Part shown: positions 42,349 to 51,355 of the stretch, one piece after another
Layout of the letters: every line of letters begins with the position of its first letter
How positions within the stretch are numbered: the first letter of the stretch is position 1
Source of the DNA: CAXXOK01 sp963666755
GTDB taxonomy: Bacteria > Bacillota > Clostridia > Christensenellales > Aristaeellaceae
Assembly: GCA_963666755.2 (NCBI GenBank)
Contig: CAXXGW010000009.1
Span: 434,001 to 498,000, forward strand
Direction of reading: 5' to 3'
Length of the DNA stretch: 64,000 bases
The notes under the pieces: generated by a model
What the model was told of the DNA's origin: nothing
Database searches by the model: none
Seen by the model: only the letters and a program-made list of their open reading frames with translations
Program-made: the position numbers and the translations under genes

Positions 42349-42792
42349 TCAGTGGAAAAGCCGCCTGCGTTTCCAGTAGTAGATACACACCAGCAGGCCG
42401 ACCAGCAACGTGATGCCAAAGCCGATCAGGTTTTCCGGCGACCGATCATTATACGCGCTCATTGCCGCAGAAACGACGTTCAGCACATACCCCAGGATCA
42501 GGATCAGCACACCCACCGTACGGCGTTTGGCCAGCAGCACTTCGCTGATCAGCGCAAACAGGAACGCCAGCGTGAAGAAGCCGAACAGGAACCACAGCAT
42601 CAGCCGCGCCGCCTCGCTGCCGTCGCCGTCCAGCCGATCCTGCAGCGCGGGCAGCGCAGGCACGCCCAGCAATGCGCACAGCGCGATGACGGCCAGCCCG
42701 CCCAGAACCAGAATCCCCAGCGGGTTCAGCAACCATACGTACAGGTTGTGGAATTTCATGGGCACATGTTGGTTGGGGCTGTACCGCTTCAT
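42349..42792 (-). CDS. Small membrane protein of unknown function
   Basis: A 147-residue protein with four hydrophobic helices (about 20-45, 65-87, 93-113 and 122-140). The C-terminus is basic (YYWKRRRLFH). AAAGGAGGA precedes the ATG at 42792. I do not recognise the family. It lies alone between thrC and rubrerythrin on the same strand and may belong to either transcript. Confidence 0.65.
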   Translation of the reverse strand: MKRYSPNQHVPMKFHNLYVWLLNPLGILVLGGLAVIALCALLGVPALPALQDRLDGDGSEAARLMLWFLFGFFTLAFLFALISEVLLAKRRTVGVLILILGYVLNVVSAAMSAYNDRSPENLIGFGITLLVGLLVCIYYWKRRRLFH

Positions 42793-42850
42793 CCGACATC
42801 CTCCTTTGGCGGGCATTACGCAACGCCCGATCTGTTGGAACGATAGAAAA

Positions 42851-42894
42851 ACGCACCTGCTTCCATGCGGTACTTTTTCGCCGGAAGATGTGCG
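42851..42894 (-). terminator. Terminator of thrC
   Basis: An imperfect stem (about 42852-42864 with 42882-42893) is followed on the minus strand by GCGTTTTTC. It lies 47 bases past the thrC stop. Confidence 0.7.
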
Positions 42895-42940
42895 CTTTCC
42901 TGTATCGGGGCGGTGTAGGCCAAAGAAAATGTTGTGATTC

Positions 42941-44437
42941 CTACTTCTTAAGCGCTTCGAACAGCGCCGCTTCCATGCCGTCGCGCTCGCACACGGCGGT
43001 GTGGCGCACCGGCAGGGTTTTCAGCTCCGCAATCTGCCGCGGCACGGGCACGCCGCTCACCTCGCTGAGGCGCTCGGCACAGGCAAAGGCATCCAGCCCC
43101 TCTACCGCCTGCGCGCCCTGAAGGGAACTCAGCACGTCCGAGGCGAATTTGTACGGGCTGGCTGTGGCAATCAGCACCGCGGGGGACTGATCCCCCGTCT
43201 GTTCGCGGTAATCGTTGAGCACATGGCTGCCAACCGCGGTATGCGGGTCCATCAGGTAGCCGGTGTGTTCAAACACGCGGCGAATCTCCTCGCCGGTCAT
43301 CACATCGTCGGCAAACCCGGCGGAGAACGTCTTTTGCAGCTCCGCCAGCCGCTGCGCGCCGATGGAGAAGCTGCCGCAGTCGGCCAGCAGGTCCATCCAC
43401 GACTTGACGATGCGCCCGTCGCGGTCGGCGCTTTCATACAGCAGCCGCTCCAGGTTGGAGGAGATCAGGATATCCATGCTGGGCGACATCGTCTGGAAGA
43501 ACGTGCGGTGCGTGTAGTATACCCCGTCGGTAAAGAAATCGCTGAGCACGTTGTTGCGGTTGCTGGCGCACACCAGCCGCCCGATGGGCAGGCCCATGCG
43601 CTTGGCGTAATAGCCCGCCAAAATATCGCCAAAATTGCCGGTGGGCACAACAAAATTGAGCGATTGCCCCATGCGCAGCGCCCCGCGGTTAACCAGCGTG
43701 ATATAGGCGGTAAAGTAGTACACCACCTGCGGCACCAGCCGGCCGAAGTTGATGGAGTTGGCGGAGCTGGGCAGTTTGTCCATCGCCGCCATTTTTTCAT
43801 GGAAAGCGGGGTCGGAAAACAGTCGCTTGACGCCGGTCTGCGCGTCGTCAAAATTGCCGTGTACGCCGATCACGTAGGTGTTATCGCCCTGTGTGGTGGT
43901 CATCTGCAGCTTTTGCATGTCGCTGACACCGTCCACCGGGTAAAACACCGAGCAACTGGTGCCGGGCACATCGCGGAAGCCTTCCAGCGCAGCCTTGCCG
44001 GTATCGCCGCTGGTGGCTACCAGAATGCTGATTTCCCGCTGCTCCTCGTTCTTCTGCGCGGCCAGCTTAATCAGATAGGGCAACAGTTTAAGCGCGATAT
44101 CCTTAAACGCGAGCGTCGGCCCGTGAAACAGTTCCAGCACATGCGTGCGCGCATCCAGCGAGTGTACCGGCGCAATGGCCGGATCGTCAAAGGCGGGCGC
44201 CGCATAGGCCGCGTTTACTGCCGTCTCGATCTCGGGGATGGAGTAATCCTCCAGAAAGCAGCGCAGCACGCGCTCGGCAATCTGCTGGTAGCTCATCGGG
44301 CAGAAACTGGCGATCTTTTCCGGCGAAAGCAGCGGGTACATGGAGGGCACATACAGCCCCCCGTCCCGGGCCAGACCCCAGAGCACTGCCTGCGAGGCCG
44401 TTACGCACGCGCCTCCGCGCGTCGAAAAAAAGGACAT
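42941..44437 (-). CDS. thrC: Threonine synthase
   Basis: A 498-residue PLP enzyme that converts O-phosphohomoserine to threonine. The N-terminus MSFFSTRGG is typical. The PLP lysine lies in LFHGPTLAFKDIAL, with ATSGDTGKAALEGF and the phosphate-binding VPTGNFGDILAGYYAKRMGLP following. The length and order match the long (E. coli/yeast-like) class of threonine synthases. No T-box leader is visible in the 200 bases upstream. The gene is single, with its own terminator. Confidence 0.95.
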   Translation of the reverse strand: MSFFSTRGGACVTASQAVLWGLARDGGLYVPSMYPLLSPEKIASFCPMSYQQIAERVLRCFLEDYSIPEIETAVNAAYAAPAFDDPAIAPVHSLDARTHVLELFHGPTLAFKDIALKLLPYLIKLAAQKNEEQREISILVATSGDTGKAALEGFRDVPGTSCSVFYPVDGVSDMQKLQMTTTQGDNTYVIGVHGNFDDAQTGVKRLFSDPAFHEKMAAMDKLPSSANSINFGRLVPQVVYYFTAYITLVNRGALRMGQSLNFVVPTGNFGDILAGYYAKRMGLPIGRLVCASNRNNVLSDFFTDGVYYTHRTFFQTMSPSMDILISSNLERLLYESADRDGRIVKSWMDLLADCGSFSIGAQRLAELQKTFSAGFADDVMTGEEIRRVFEHTGYLMDPHTAVGSHVLNDYREQTGDQSPAVLIATASPYKFASDVLSSLQGAQAVEGLDAFACAERLSEVSGVPVPRQIAELKTLPVRHTAVCERDGMEAALFEALKK

Positions 44438-44595
44438 GTTCTCACTCCTTCACTGCACACGGTGCGCCCGTGGTAGGTTTGTCCCGGCGGGCGGGTGGCG
44501 GCCCGCGAAAATTGCGGCGCAAACCCCCGCGTGCCGCATACGCCGCCGATGCGGCGCACAGGCGCGCGGGGTGTCGCGCGCTCGCCTGCAACAAA

Positions 44596-44615
44596 CGGAA
44601 GCCCGTCGGCTTCCG
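44596..44615 (-). terminator. Terminator after the small P-loop gene
   Basis: CGGAAGCC (44596-44603) pairs with GGCTTCCG (44608-44615) and is followed on the minus strand by TTTGTT. Confidence 0.65.
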
Positions 44616-44635
44616 CTTGGCTATAAGCACCGAGT

Positions 44636-45046
44636 TCAGATGGCGTACTTCTTCACGAAATCCGGCAGTGCCTCGGGATCCTCGCTGATGGAAAGGATGA
44701 AATCCACGCTGTGCTTTTCGCTGAGACCTTCGAGCCGTTCAAACAGCCACGCCGTGGTGGACAGTTCGCATTTTACCAGTTTGAGAAACGCGTCGATCAG
44801 GATCAGACCCACGTCGAAATTCTGGGCGACGGCGCCCGCCAGGAAACCCATAAACATCTGGTCGTTCAGCAGGTTGTACTCCCCCGCGTTGATGAAGCGG
44901 ACTTCATGGCGCAGGTCGAACATGTAACGATTGTCGTCGTCGATAAAGACGATATCGTGCTTGCTCTCCTGCGCCGCCTGGTTAGCCATATCAATGATCC
45001 GTTTGGTTTTACCCGAGCCTTTTTTGCCGGCGATCACCTGAATCAA
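44636..45046 (-). CDS. Small P-loop NTPase-fold protein, conserved in Clostridia
   Basis: A 136-residue protein with Walker A GKKGSGKTKR at the N-terminus and a hydrophobic strand ending in acid (VGLILIDAFLKL) as possible Walker B. The start is TTG at 45046: AAGGAGG lies eight bases before it, whereas the GTG at 45064 would place that ribosome site inside the gene. Similar short proteins are scattered in Clostridia without known function. It lies downstream of addB, separated by 130 bases. Confidence 0.7.
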   Translation of the reverse strand: MIQVIAGKKGSGKTKRIIDMANQAAQESKHDIVFIDDDNRYMFDLRHEVRFINAGEYNLLNDQMFMGFLAGAVAQNFDVGLILIDAFLKLVKCELSTTAWLFERLEGLSEKHSVDFILSISEDPEALPDFVKKYAI

Positions 45047-45176
45047 TGGGAACGCCTCCTTCACTTTTCAATCCACTGCGACCGCGCGCCCCGCAGGCGG
45101 GGCCGCCTTACGTGCTCATTATACATGAAGATCAGGTTAAGCGCAAGGGATACTGCGCGACCCGGAGGCCGGGGCC

Positions 45177-48100
45177 TCACGCCCCGTCGCCGTCGGTTTC
45201 GCCCTCTGCCGGGGCAGCGCCGTCCTCCCCGCCTTCGGGCGGGGCTTCGGGCGCGCCGGTGGCCGACAGCGGTTCTGCGGCACCGTCCGGCCCTTCGAGG
45301 CGCTCGCGCAGCTCCTCCAGCGTCAGGGGCGGCAGCTCCCGCAGGGCCGCGCCGCGCGCGTCGGGGTCAAACCCGCACACCAGAGGATAATCGCAGTGGG
45401 CGCAGCTGGCTACGTTCCCGCTTTGCACGGGCAGCACCGCCGTGTCGCCGCCGTACAGCGCTTCGGCCAAGGCGGACGCCTGTTCCCGCGCGTGGCGCAG
45501 CAACGCCTGCATCTGGGGCAGGTCCAGCGTGCGCGCATCCTTGCGCAGGCCGCCTTCCCGCTTGAACGTCGTGCCTATGGCCACGCCGGTATCGCTTGCA
45601 TCCATCGCCTGCAGAGCCACCTCGTCGGCCAGCAGCACGCCCTTGAGGCGCAGCCTCCGCGCGATGGCTTCCTCCGCGGCGGCGGGATCGTCCTGCTCCA
45701 TCGGCGCGAGCGGGTCGGCCACATGAAAGTAGAAGGCTCCCGCAGGCACGGCGCCCGGCGTACCCGCCACCGCCGCGTCCAGGTAGACGGTCAGCTGCAG
45801 TTGCAGGCCCCACCAGGTTTTGGCGGGTTCCAGCGTAGCCAGGCCGCTTTTGTAATCCACCACACGCAGGTAGGTTGTGCCTGCCGCGTCGCAGCGGTCG
45901 ATGCGGTCGATCTTGCCCTGCAAATCTACACGGGTGCCGTCGGCCAGGCGCAGCGGGACGGCCGGGAGGCTGTCGGGGCGGGCATAACCAAACAGCGCCT
46001 CGGCGCGATCCAGCGTAAAATCACCCGCAGCCAGATGCCGGGTCACGGTCAGGCAGGCACGGCGCACGATGCGCTTTGCCCGTTCGAAGCCCGCCAGCCC
46101 ACGCGCATTGTCGCCCATGGGGCCGCGCAGCAGCGCCTCCACCAGCGGCTGCACGGCCTCGTCGGCCATCGCCTCGGCCTGCGCGTCGTCCACGCGCGGG
46201 TAATCCGGCTGCCGGTTTGCCAGCGTCGCAAAGTTTTGCAGACTGCGGTGGAAAAACACGCCCAAATCCACCGGCTCCACGCCCCACTCCCTGCGGATCA
46301 GGGGGCGCAGCCCGTAGGCGACAAAATGCTTGTACGGGCAGGCCGCAAACTCCTCCAACCGGCTCACGGAAAGCGTGCGATCCGGAAACAGCGCGCGCGC
46401 CGCGGCAGGCTCCAGCGGCACGCTCTGCACGCGGTAATCGGCCGCGCGCAGCAGGCGTGCCGTGGCATAGGCGGTCTGTTGGCTGCTTAAAAGCTTTGCG
46501 AGCCGCTCCTGCCAGATGGGCGGCAGAGCTGCCACATCGCCGTCGGCATAGGCGCGCAGCACGCCGCTGAGCATCGCCAGCGCCTGCACCGCGCTCAGGG
46601 GCAGGGCTGCCTCGGGCACGGGCGCTTCCGGCAGACCGTCGAACAGACGCGTTTGCAGGGGGTTGAGCAAATCCAGCGGACGCAGCGCCGCGCCCATCGG
46701 GTCGGTTTTAGCATAGCTGAGGAACAGGTACCGCTCCGGCTGCGTCATGGCGCGCTTCAAATCCAGCCGGGCAAACTGGGCGCGGCTTTCGTCCGTCATG
46801 CCCAGATAGGTGCCGGTGGAACGCTCCGCATCGCGGCGCTCGTCGTCGGTCAGCAGGCTGTCGGCGGCGCGGCTGAGTACGCCGTCGTTCAAGCCCAGCA
46901 GAAATACCGCGTCCAGCGCGCCGGGCAGCGCGTGCCCCAGCGTGCCTGCGTGCACCATATGACTGGCCGGGGGAAGGGTGCCCAGTTCCAGCGCGGTCAG
47001 GCCACAGGCAAAGCGCTCCCGAATCTGGTTAAGCGGGATGCGTGCCCCGTCCGACAGCGCGTAGAGCTGATCCAGCAGCGAGAGCACTGCCTGCCACATC
47101 TGGCTGTTCTGCCCCGCACGCACCGTCAGCCCCGCGTCCAGCAGGGCATCCTCCTCGGCGCGCAGGGTGTCGTAGGCGTGCACCTCCTGCAACAGGCCCA
47201 TCACCGCGGCGAGCGAAGCCCGTGTATCCCGCGCCGCGACGATAGCCGCGCGGGCCTTCTGCAAAGGCTCTATCAGCCGCAGGCGCAGCGCCTCGCAGCG
47301 TGCCGCCAGCTCGTCGCCGCCCAGCCGGAAAGGGGAAAGCCACTTTTTGCGGTTGATGCCGTAGGCGCGGGCATAGTTTTCCAGCGTGCAGGCCTCGTTA
47401 AAATCCAGCGGGGCATAGCCGGATTTGAGCACGGCCAGCACCGCCTCGCGCTCGTAATCCGCGGCTATCGCGTCCAGCGCGGCCAGCAGGAAGCGCGCCA
47501 GCGCGTGGCTCATGGCGGGCAGCTTTTCGTCGGTATAATAGGGCAGGCCGCTGTCGCCCAATGCGGCGTTCACGGCAAAGGCGTAGCCGTTGCGATCCGG
47601 ATACAGCACCGCGATGCGCTCCGGGTCCATCCCCTCGGCGCAAAGGCGCAGGATTTGCCGCGCGGCATAGGTCGCCTCCTCATGCGGGCTCAGGTGCTGG
47701 CTGAGGAAAACCGATGCCTGCGTGCCTGCGAACCGCTGCTCCGGGTAGGCGAAAAGCGCCGCGTCCAGATGGTCGAGGGCCGGGGCGTGCCCCAGCGCCT
47801 CTGCTGGCAGCGCCCGCACCGCAAGCGGCAGCCCCTGCGCAGCCAGCGCATCGGCAAATCGGCGGATGCTCTGGCGCACAGGGTCGTACAGATCGCCGTC
47901 CGGCGCGGCCTGCGCATCGCAGGTCAGGGCCACGGTCAGGCACTCGCAGCACGCGCCCACTGCGCACAACAACTCAATCAGCTGGGCGGGCAGCGCGTCA
48001 AACCCGTATGCGAAAACCGCCTGCCCCTGCACAACGCCACTTTCCGGCAAGCGCCGGGCCACATAGCGCAGCTGATCGTCACTGTCGCCAAAGCGCTCGC

Positions 48101-48602
48101 CCAGCACCTCCCGGTACGCCGTGTACAGGGTAACCACATCGCGCAGCTTGGCGCGGCGCATGCCCTCGGGCAGGGTCTCGGCAAACACGGCCAGCCGCTC
48201 GGGGGTCAGCCCGCCGCGCTTGCAGTCGGTCAGCAGCGCGGCCACCTTGGGCGCAAAACCGCGCCGCCGGGCCGCGGCCTGATAAAATTCCAGTTTCTTT
48301 TCGCACCGTTCCAGCGCGTAATGTACGGCCATCTGCCGCCCGGCGGAGGTCAGCGGCTCGCGCCCATCCGCCCCGGCGGCCGCGAGCACGCGTTGCGAAA
48401 GCCGCGAGGGCGAAAGCGCCTCAATGGTAAAAAAGCCCGGCAGGTGCAGCCGATCCAGCAGTTCCCGCTCCGCCTGCAGGGTCAGCTGCTCCGGCACCAG
48501 CAGGATGCAGGGCGTGCCCAGCGCGTGCAGGCGGCCGATCTCTGCGGTCACAGGGCCAAGCAGCCGGTGTGCGCGCGCCGTCCAAACCGTGATTTCCCCC
48601 AC
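45177..48602 (-). CDS. addB: AddB-like ATP-dependent nuclease/helicase subunit
   Basis: A 1141-residue protein of the AddB/RexB family, the subunit of the AddAB recombination nuclease that cuts one strand and recognises Chi. The C-terminal RecB-type nuclease motif is LRVVDYKSG. The iron-sulfur cysteines are visible in EFAACPYKHF and in SCAHCDYPLVCGFD. The start is GTG at 48602 with AAAGGAGGG seven bases before. At the N-terminus, where homologues carry a GRAGSGKS-like loop, this protein has TARAHRLL, so the nucleotide loop is lost. No addA lies next to it. A long Glu/Ala/Gly-rich tail ends the protein. Confidence 0.85.
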   Translation of the reverse strand: MGEITVWTARAHRLLGPVTAEIGRLHALGTPCILLVPEQLTLQAERELLDRLHLPGFFTIEALSPSRLSQRVLAAAGADGREPLTSAGRQMAVHYALERCEKKLEFYQAAARRRGFAPKVAALLTDCKRGGLTPERLAVFAETLPEGMRRAKLRDVVTLYTAYREVLGERFGDSDDQLRYVARRLPESGVVQGQAVFAYGFDALPAQLIELLCAVGACCECLTVALTCDAQAAPDGDLYDPVRQSIRRFADALAAQGLPLAVRALPAEALGHAPALDHLDAALFAYPEQRFAGTQASVFLSQHLSPHEEATYAARQILRLCAEGMDPERIAVLYPDRNGYAFAVNAALGDSGLPYYTDEKLPAMSHALARFLLAALDAIAADYEREAVLAVLKSGYAPLDFNEACTLENYARAYGINRKKWLSPFRLGGDELAARCEALRLRLIEPLQKARAAIVAARDTRASLAAVMGLLQEVHAYDTLRAEEDALLDAGLTVRAGQNSQMWQAVLSLLDQLYALSDGARIPLNQIRERFACGLTALELGTLPPASHMVHAGTLGHALPGALDAVFLLGLNDGVLSRAADSLLTDDERRDAERSTGTYLGMTDESRAQFARLDLKRAMTQPERYLFLSYAKTDPMGAALRPLDLLNPLQTRLFDGLPEAPVPEAALPLSAVQALAMLSGVLRAYADGDVAALPPIWQERLAKLLSSQQTAYATARLLRAADYRVQSVPLEPAAARALFPDRTLSVSRLEEFAACPYKHFVAYGLRPLIRREWGVEPVDLGVFFHRSLQNFATLANRQPDYPRVDDAQAEAMADEAVQPLVEALLRGPMGDNARGLAGFERAKRIVRRACLTVTRHLAAGDFTLDRAEALFGYARPDSLPAVPLRLADGTRVDLQGKIDRIDRCDAAGTTYLRVVDYKSGLATLEPAKTWWGLQLQLTVYLDAAVAGTPGAVPAGAFYFHVADPLAPMEQDDPAAAEEAIARRLRLKGVLLADEVALQAMDASDTGVAIGTTFKREGGLRKDARTLDLPQMQALLRHAREQASALAEALYGGDTAVLPVQSGNVASCAHCDYPLVCGFDPDARGAALRELPPLTLEELRERLEGPDGAAEPLSATGAPEAPPEGGEDGAAPAEGETDGDGA

Positions 48603-48615
48603 AGGCAACCCTCCT

Positions 48616-48645
48616 TTGCGTGCGAAGCTCCCTTTATGGTATGAT
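48616..48645 (+). promoter_or_regulatory. mnmE promoter
   Basis: TTGCGT (48616-48621) and TATGAT (48640-48645) are 18 bases apart, with TGG before the -10. It lies 33 bases before the ATG. Confidence 0.55.
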
Positions 48646-48678
48646 AGCACAGAATCGAACCTTTGGGGAGGGTGTTGC

Positions 48679-50031
48679 ATGCGGGATACCATCGTGGGGG
48701 TGGCGACCGCCGAGGGCGACGGCGGAATCGCCATCGTGCGCCTGAGCGGCGATCAGGCGGAGGCGCTGTTCACGCGCGCGTTCCATGCCGCGGGGCATCA
48801 GCCGCCCTATGAGGATCATCGCCTGCTGTACGGCCGCATTACCGACGAAAGCGGCGCCCCTTTGGACGAAGCCATGGGCGTGGTAATGCGCGCGCCCTAT
48901 ACCTACACCCGTGAGGATGTGTGCGAGGTGCACACCCACGGCGGCACGGCTGCCGCTGCCGCTACTGTGCGGCTGTTTACGGCGCTGGGCGCAAGGCCCG
49001 CCGAGCCGGGCGAGTTTACCCGGCGCGCCTTTTTGAACGGGCGCATCGACCTTTCGCAGGCCGAGGCCGTGATGGGCGTGATCGGCGCGCGCTCGGCAGC
49101 GGCGCTGCGCAGCGAGGCGGCGCTGCTGGCAGGTGGCGCGAGCCGCTTTGTGCGCGCGGCGCAGGATCGGCTGCTGGCGCTGGCCGCGGGTGTGGAGGCC
49201 CATCTGGATTACCCGGAGGAGATTGGCGAGGCCGAGGCGGTCGGGGAGCTGCGTCAGGGGTTAAGCGCGCTAATAGCCGACCTGCGCGCCGCCGTGGATG
49301 AGCGCGGCGCACGCATCCTGCGCGACGGGTTGCGTGTGGCGCTGTGCGGCCTGCCCAACGCGGGCAAGAGCACGCTGTTTAACGCCCTGCTGGGGGAAGA
49401 CCGCGCCATTGTGACCGATATTCCCGGCACCACGCGCGATGTGCTGGAGGGTTCCCTCGCGCTGGAGGGGCTGAATGTGCAGCTGCTGGATACCGCAGGA
49501 TTGCGCGACAGTGAAGAACCTGTGGAGCGCATCGGCGTGGCGCGCGCCCGGCAGGCGCTGGCTCATGCGGACGTGGCGCTGCTGCTGATCGATGCCAGCG
49601 CTCCGCTGGACGCGGAGGCTTGCGCCCTGCTGGCCCAGCCCATGGATTGCCCCTGCGCGGTGCTCCTGAACAAGGAGGACGCGCCGCAATGCGTGACCGT
49701 GGAGGCGGTGGCCGCCCTGACCCCGCATGCGCCCGTACTGACAGTATCCGCCCGGACGGGGCAGGGGCTGGCGCAGGTGCGCGCCTATCTGGCGGCGCAG
49801 GCGCGGCTGCCCCGGGAGGGAATGCTGACGCATGAGCGGCACATGGCCGCCGCGCGCGAGGCTGCCGACCGGCTGGAACAGGCGCTTTCGGCGCTGGATA
49901 AGGGCTTGCCGCTGGATTTGGTGGCGCTGGATTTGCGGGAAGCGCTCTGGACGCTGGGGCGCATTACCGGCGACAGTGTGGATGATCGCCTGCTGGACGA
50001 GATATTTTCAAACTTCTGCGTGGGGAAATAA
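48679..50031 (+). CDS. mnmE: tRNA modification GTPase MnmE
   Basis: A 450-residue GTPase that works with MnmG to modify wobble uridine 34 of tRNA. The N-terminal folate-binding domain (DTIVGVATAEGDGGIAIVRLSG) is followed by a helical domain with an inserted G domain: G1 GLPNAGKST, G3 DTAG and G4 NKED. The end is FCVGK, the conserved cysteine-containing C-terminus. The ATG at 48679 is set by homology and GGGAGGG upstream; a longer frame runs into divergent addB. MnmG is not in the window. Confidence 0.97.
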   Translation: MRDTIVGVATAEGDGGIAIVRLSGDQAEALFTRAFHAAGHQPPYEDHRLLYGRITDESGAPLDEAMGVVMRAPYTYTREDVCEVHTHGGTAAAAATVRLFTALGARPAEPGEFTRRAFLNGRIDLSQAEAVMGVIGARSAAALRSEAALLAGGASRFVRAAQDRLLALAAGVEAHLDYPEEIGEAEAVGELRQGLSALIADLRAAVDERGARILRDGLRVALCGLPNAGKSTLFNALLGEDRAIVTDIPGTTRDVLEGSLALEGLNVQLLDTAGLRDSEEPVERIGVARARQALAHADVALLLIDASAPLDAEACALLAQPMDCPCAVLLNKEDAPQCVTVEAVAALTPHAPVLTVSARTGQGLAQVRAYLAAQARLPREGMLTHERHMAAAREAADRLEQALSALDKGLPLDLVALDLREALWTLGRITGDSVDDRLLDEIFSNFCVGK

Positions 50032-50104
50032 CCCTGAAACGAGGTTCAGAGTTAAAGCTGCTGCACTCGGGGGCAGGATAGCTGCGCCGCAGGGAGCGCC
50101 CCGG

Positions 50105-50146
50105 AACCGGAAAGCCGCGCCGAAGTTACGGCGCGGCTTTCCGGTT
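50105..50146. terminator. Perfect hairpin between convergent mnmE and the radical SAM gene
   Basis: Perfect 18-bp arms (50105-50122 and 50129-50146) flank an AAGTTA loop, followed on the plus strand by CTGGGCTTTTG. Confidence 0.8.
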
Positions 50147-50181
50147 CTGGGCTTTTGCATCTCGCCGGATGTCTGTACCTT

Positions 50182-51093
50182 TCAGGGTTGAACGGTCGGC
50201 AGGCCTTCCAGCAGACGCATGCTCTCCGCGTCCATAAAGGCGGGGGTATAGGCGCTGGTGGCGGCTTCCTTCTCCTGCAGGTAGCCGTCCAGCCCCAGTG
50301 AAAACAGCGTTTCACAGGCACGCGCGTACTCCCGCGCGGTCAGCCGACGCGTAAGCCCCGGCGCGGTAACGCCGTTCATGGGGGTGTACTGGCGCATCAG
50401 GCTTACGGGCGTGCCGGGCGGCAGCTCCCGCGCAATCGCCTGCAGGATCGCCTGCGTCTCGTCCACATGCAGGGGCAGCACCAGATGCCGCACCAGCGTG
50501 CCGCGCAGGAGCATCCCCTGTGCATCGTACACCGGCGCGCCGGTTTGCTCGCACATGGCGCGGATGGCCTGCATCGCCACGGGAAAATAATCCGCCGCGT
50601 TGGCCAATGCCGCACCGGTGGCGGGTTTCCAGTATTTCAGATCGGGCAGGAACACATCCACCAGCCCGCGCGAAGCGTGCACCGTCTCCACGCTTTCATA
50701 GCCGCTGCTGTTCCACACCACGGGGATGCCCGGCTTGCGCAGGGCCAGTGCCTCCAGCACGGCGGGGGCAAAGTGCGAGGGGCTGACCAGATTCAGGTTG
50801 TGCACGCCCAGCGCTTCCACCCGCTGGAATAAAACGCTAAGCGTCTGCGGGGTCAGGGTACGGCCCCGCACGCCTCCGTGGCTGATGGCCGCGTTCTGGC
50901 AGAACACGCATCCCAGCGCGCAGCCGCTGAAAAACACCGTGCCGCTGCCGCGCGTGCCGCTGATGCAGGGCTCCTCCCAGTCATGGCGGGCGGCACGTAC
51001 CACCGCGGGCAGGGTACCGGAGTGGCAGGCCCCCTCGCCTGTGGTTTCGGTGCGCAGGGCGTTACAGTGCCGGGGGCAAAGGTTGCATCGCAT
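50182..51093 (-). CDS. Radical SAM protein (PflA-like, COG1313 type)
   Basis: A 303-residue iron-sulfur enzyme. The 4Fe-4S/SAM motif CALGCVFCQN (CxxxCxxC) lies around residues 57-66. An extra N-terminal cysteine set (CNLCPRHCNALR, then GEGACHSG) resembles the COG1313 group of uncharacterised activating-enzyme homologues. It is followed by a full TIM-barrel (VWNSSGYES, DVFLPDLKYW). These proteins are related to pyruvate formate-lyase activase, but no glycyl-radical enzyme is adjacent, so the target is unknown. Confidence 0.87.
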   Translation of the reverse strand: MRCNLCPRHCNALRTETTGEGACHSGTLPAVVRAARHDWEEPCISGTRGSGTVFFSGCALGCVFCQNAAISHGGVRGRTLTPQTLSVLFQRVEALGVHNLNLVSPSHFAPAVLEALALRKPGIPVVWNSSGYESVETVHASRGLVDVFLPDLKYWKPATGAALANAADYFPVAMQAIRAMCEQTGAPVYDAQGMLLRGTLVRHLVLPLHVDETQAILQAIARELPPGTPVSLMRQYTPMNGVTAPGLTRRLTAREYARACETLFSLGLDGYLQEKEAATSAYTPAFMDAESMRLLEGLPTVQP

Positions 51094-51355
51094 TGGTTTA
51101 CGACTCTTTCCGGGCGCGGTTCACAGGGCGGCGCCGCCCCTCCATTATACCGGAAACCCCGCGCGTTGCAACGCCTGCCTGCAAACAGTATGGAAAAGCG
51201 GGGCTGCGCTTGTTCAACTATTGACGCGCCGGGGTCGCGGGGGTATCCTGTACGTTGACAGGAATCGCGTTCGGTTTACCTGCCGCGCCGCCCCGGTCTG
51301 TGATCGGTGCGGCGCGTGGGCAGACGGCGCGAAACCGCTGAAAGGAGCATTTCCC

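Noticed and set aside
44438..44640. Possible T-box or attenuator upstream of thrC
   Set aside because: I looked for the T-box sequence and an alternative terminator/antiterminator. Only the upstream gene's terminator and G+C-rich sequence are visible.
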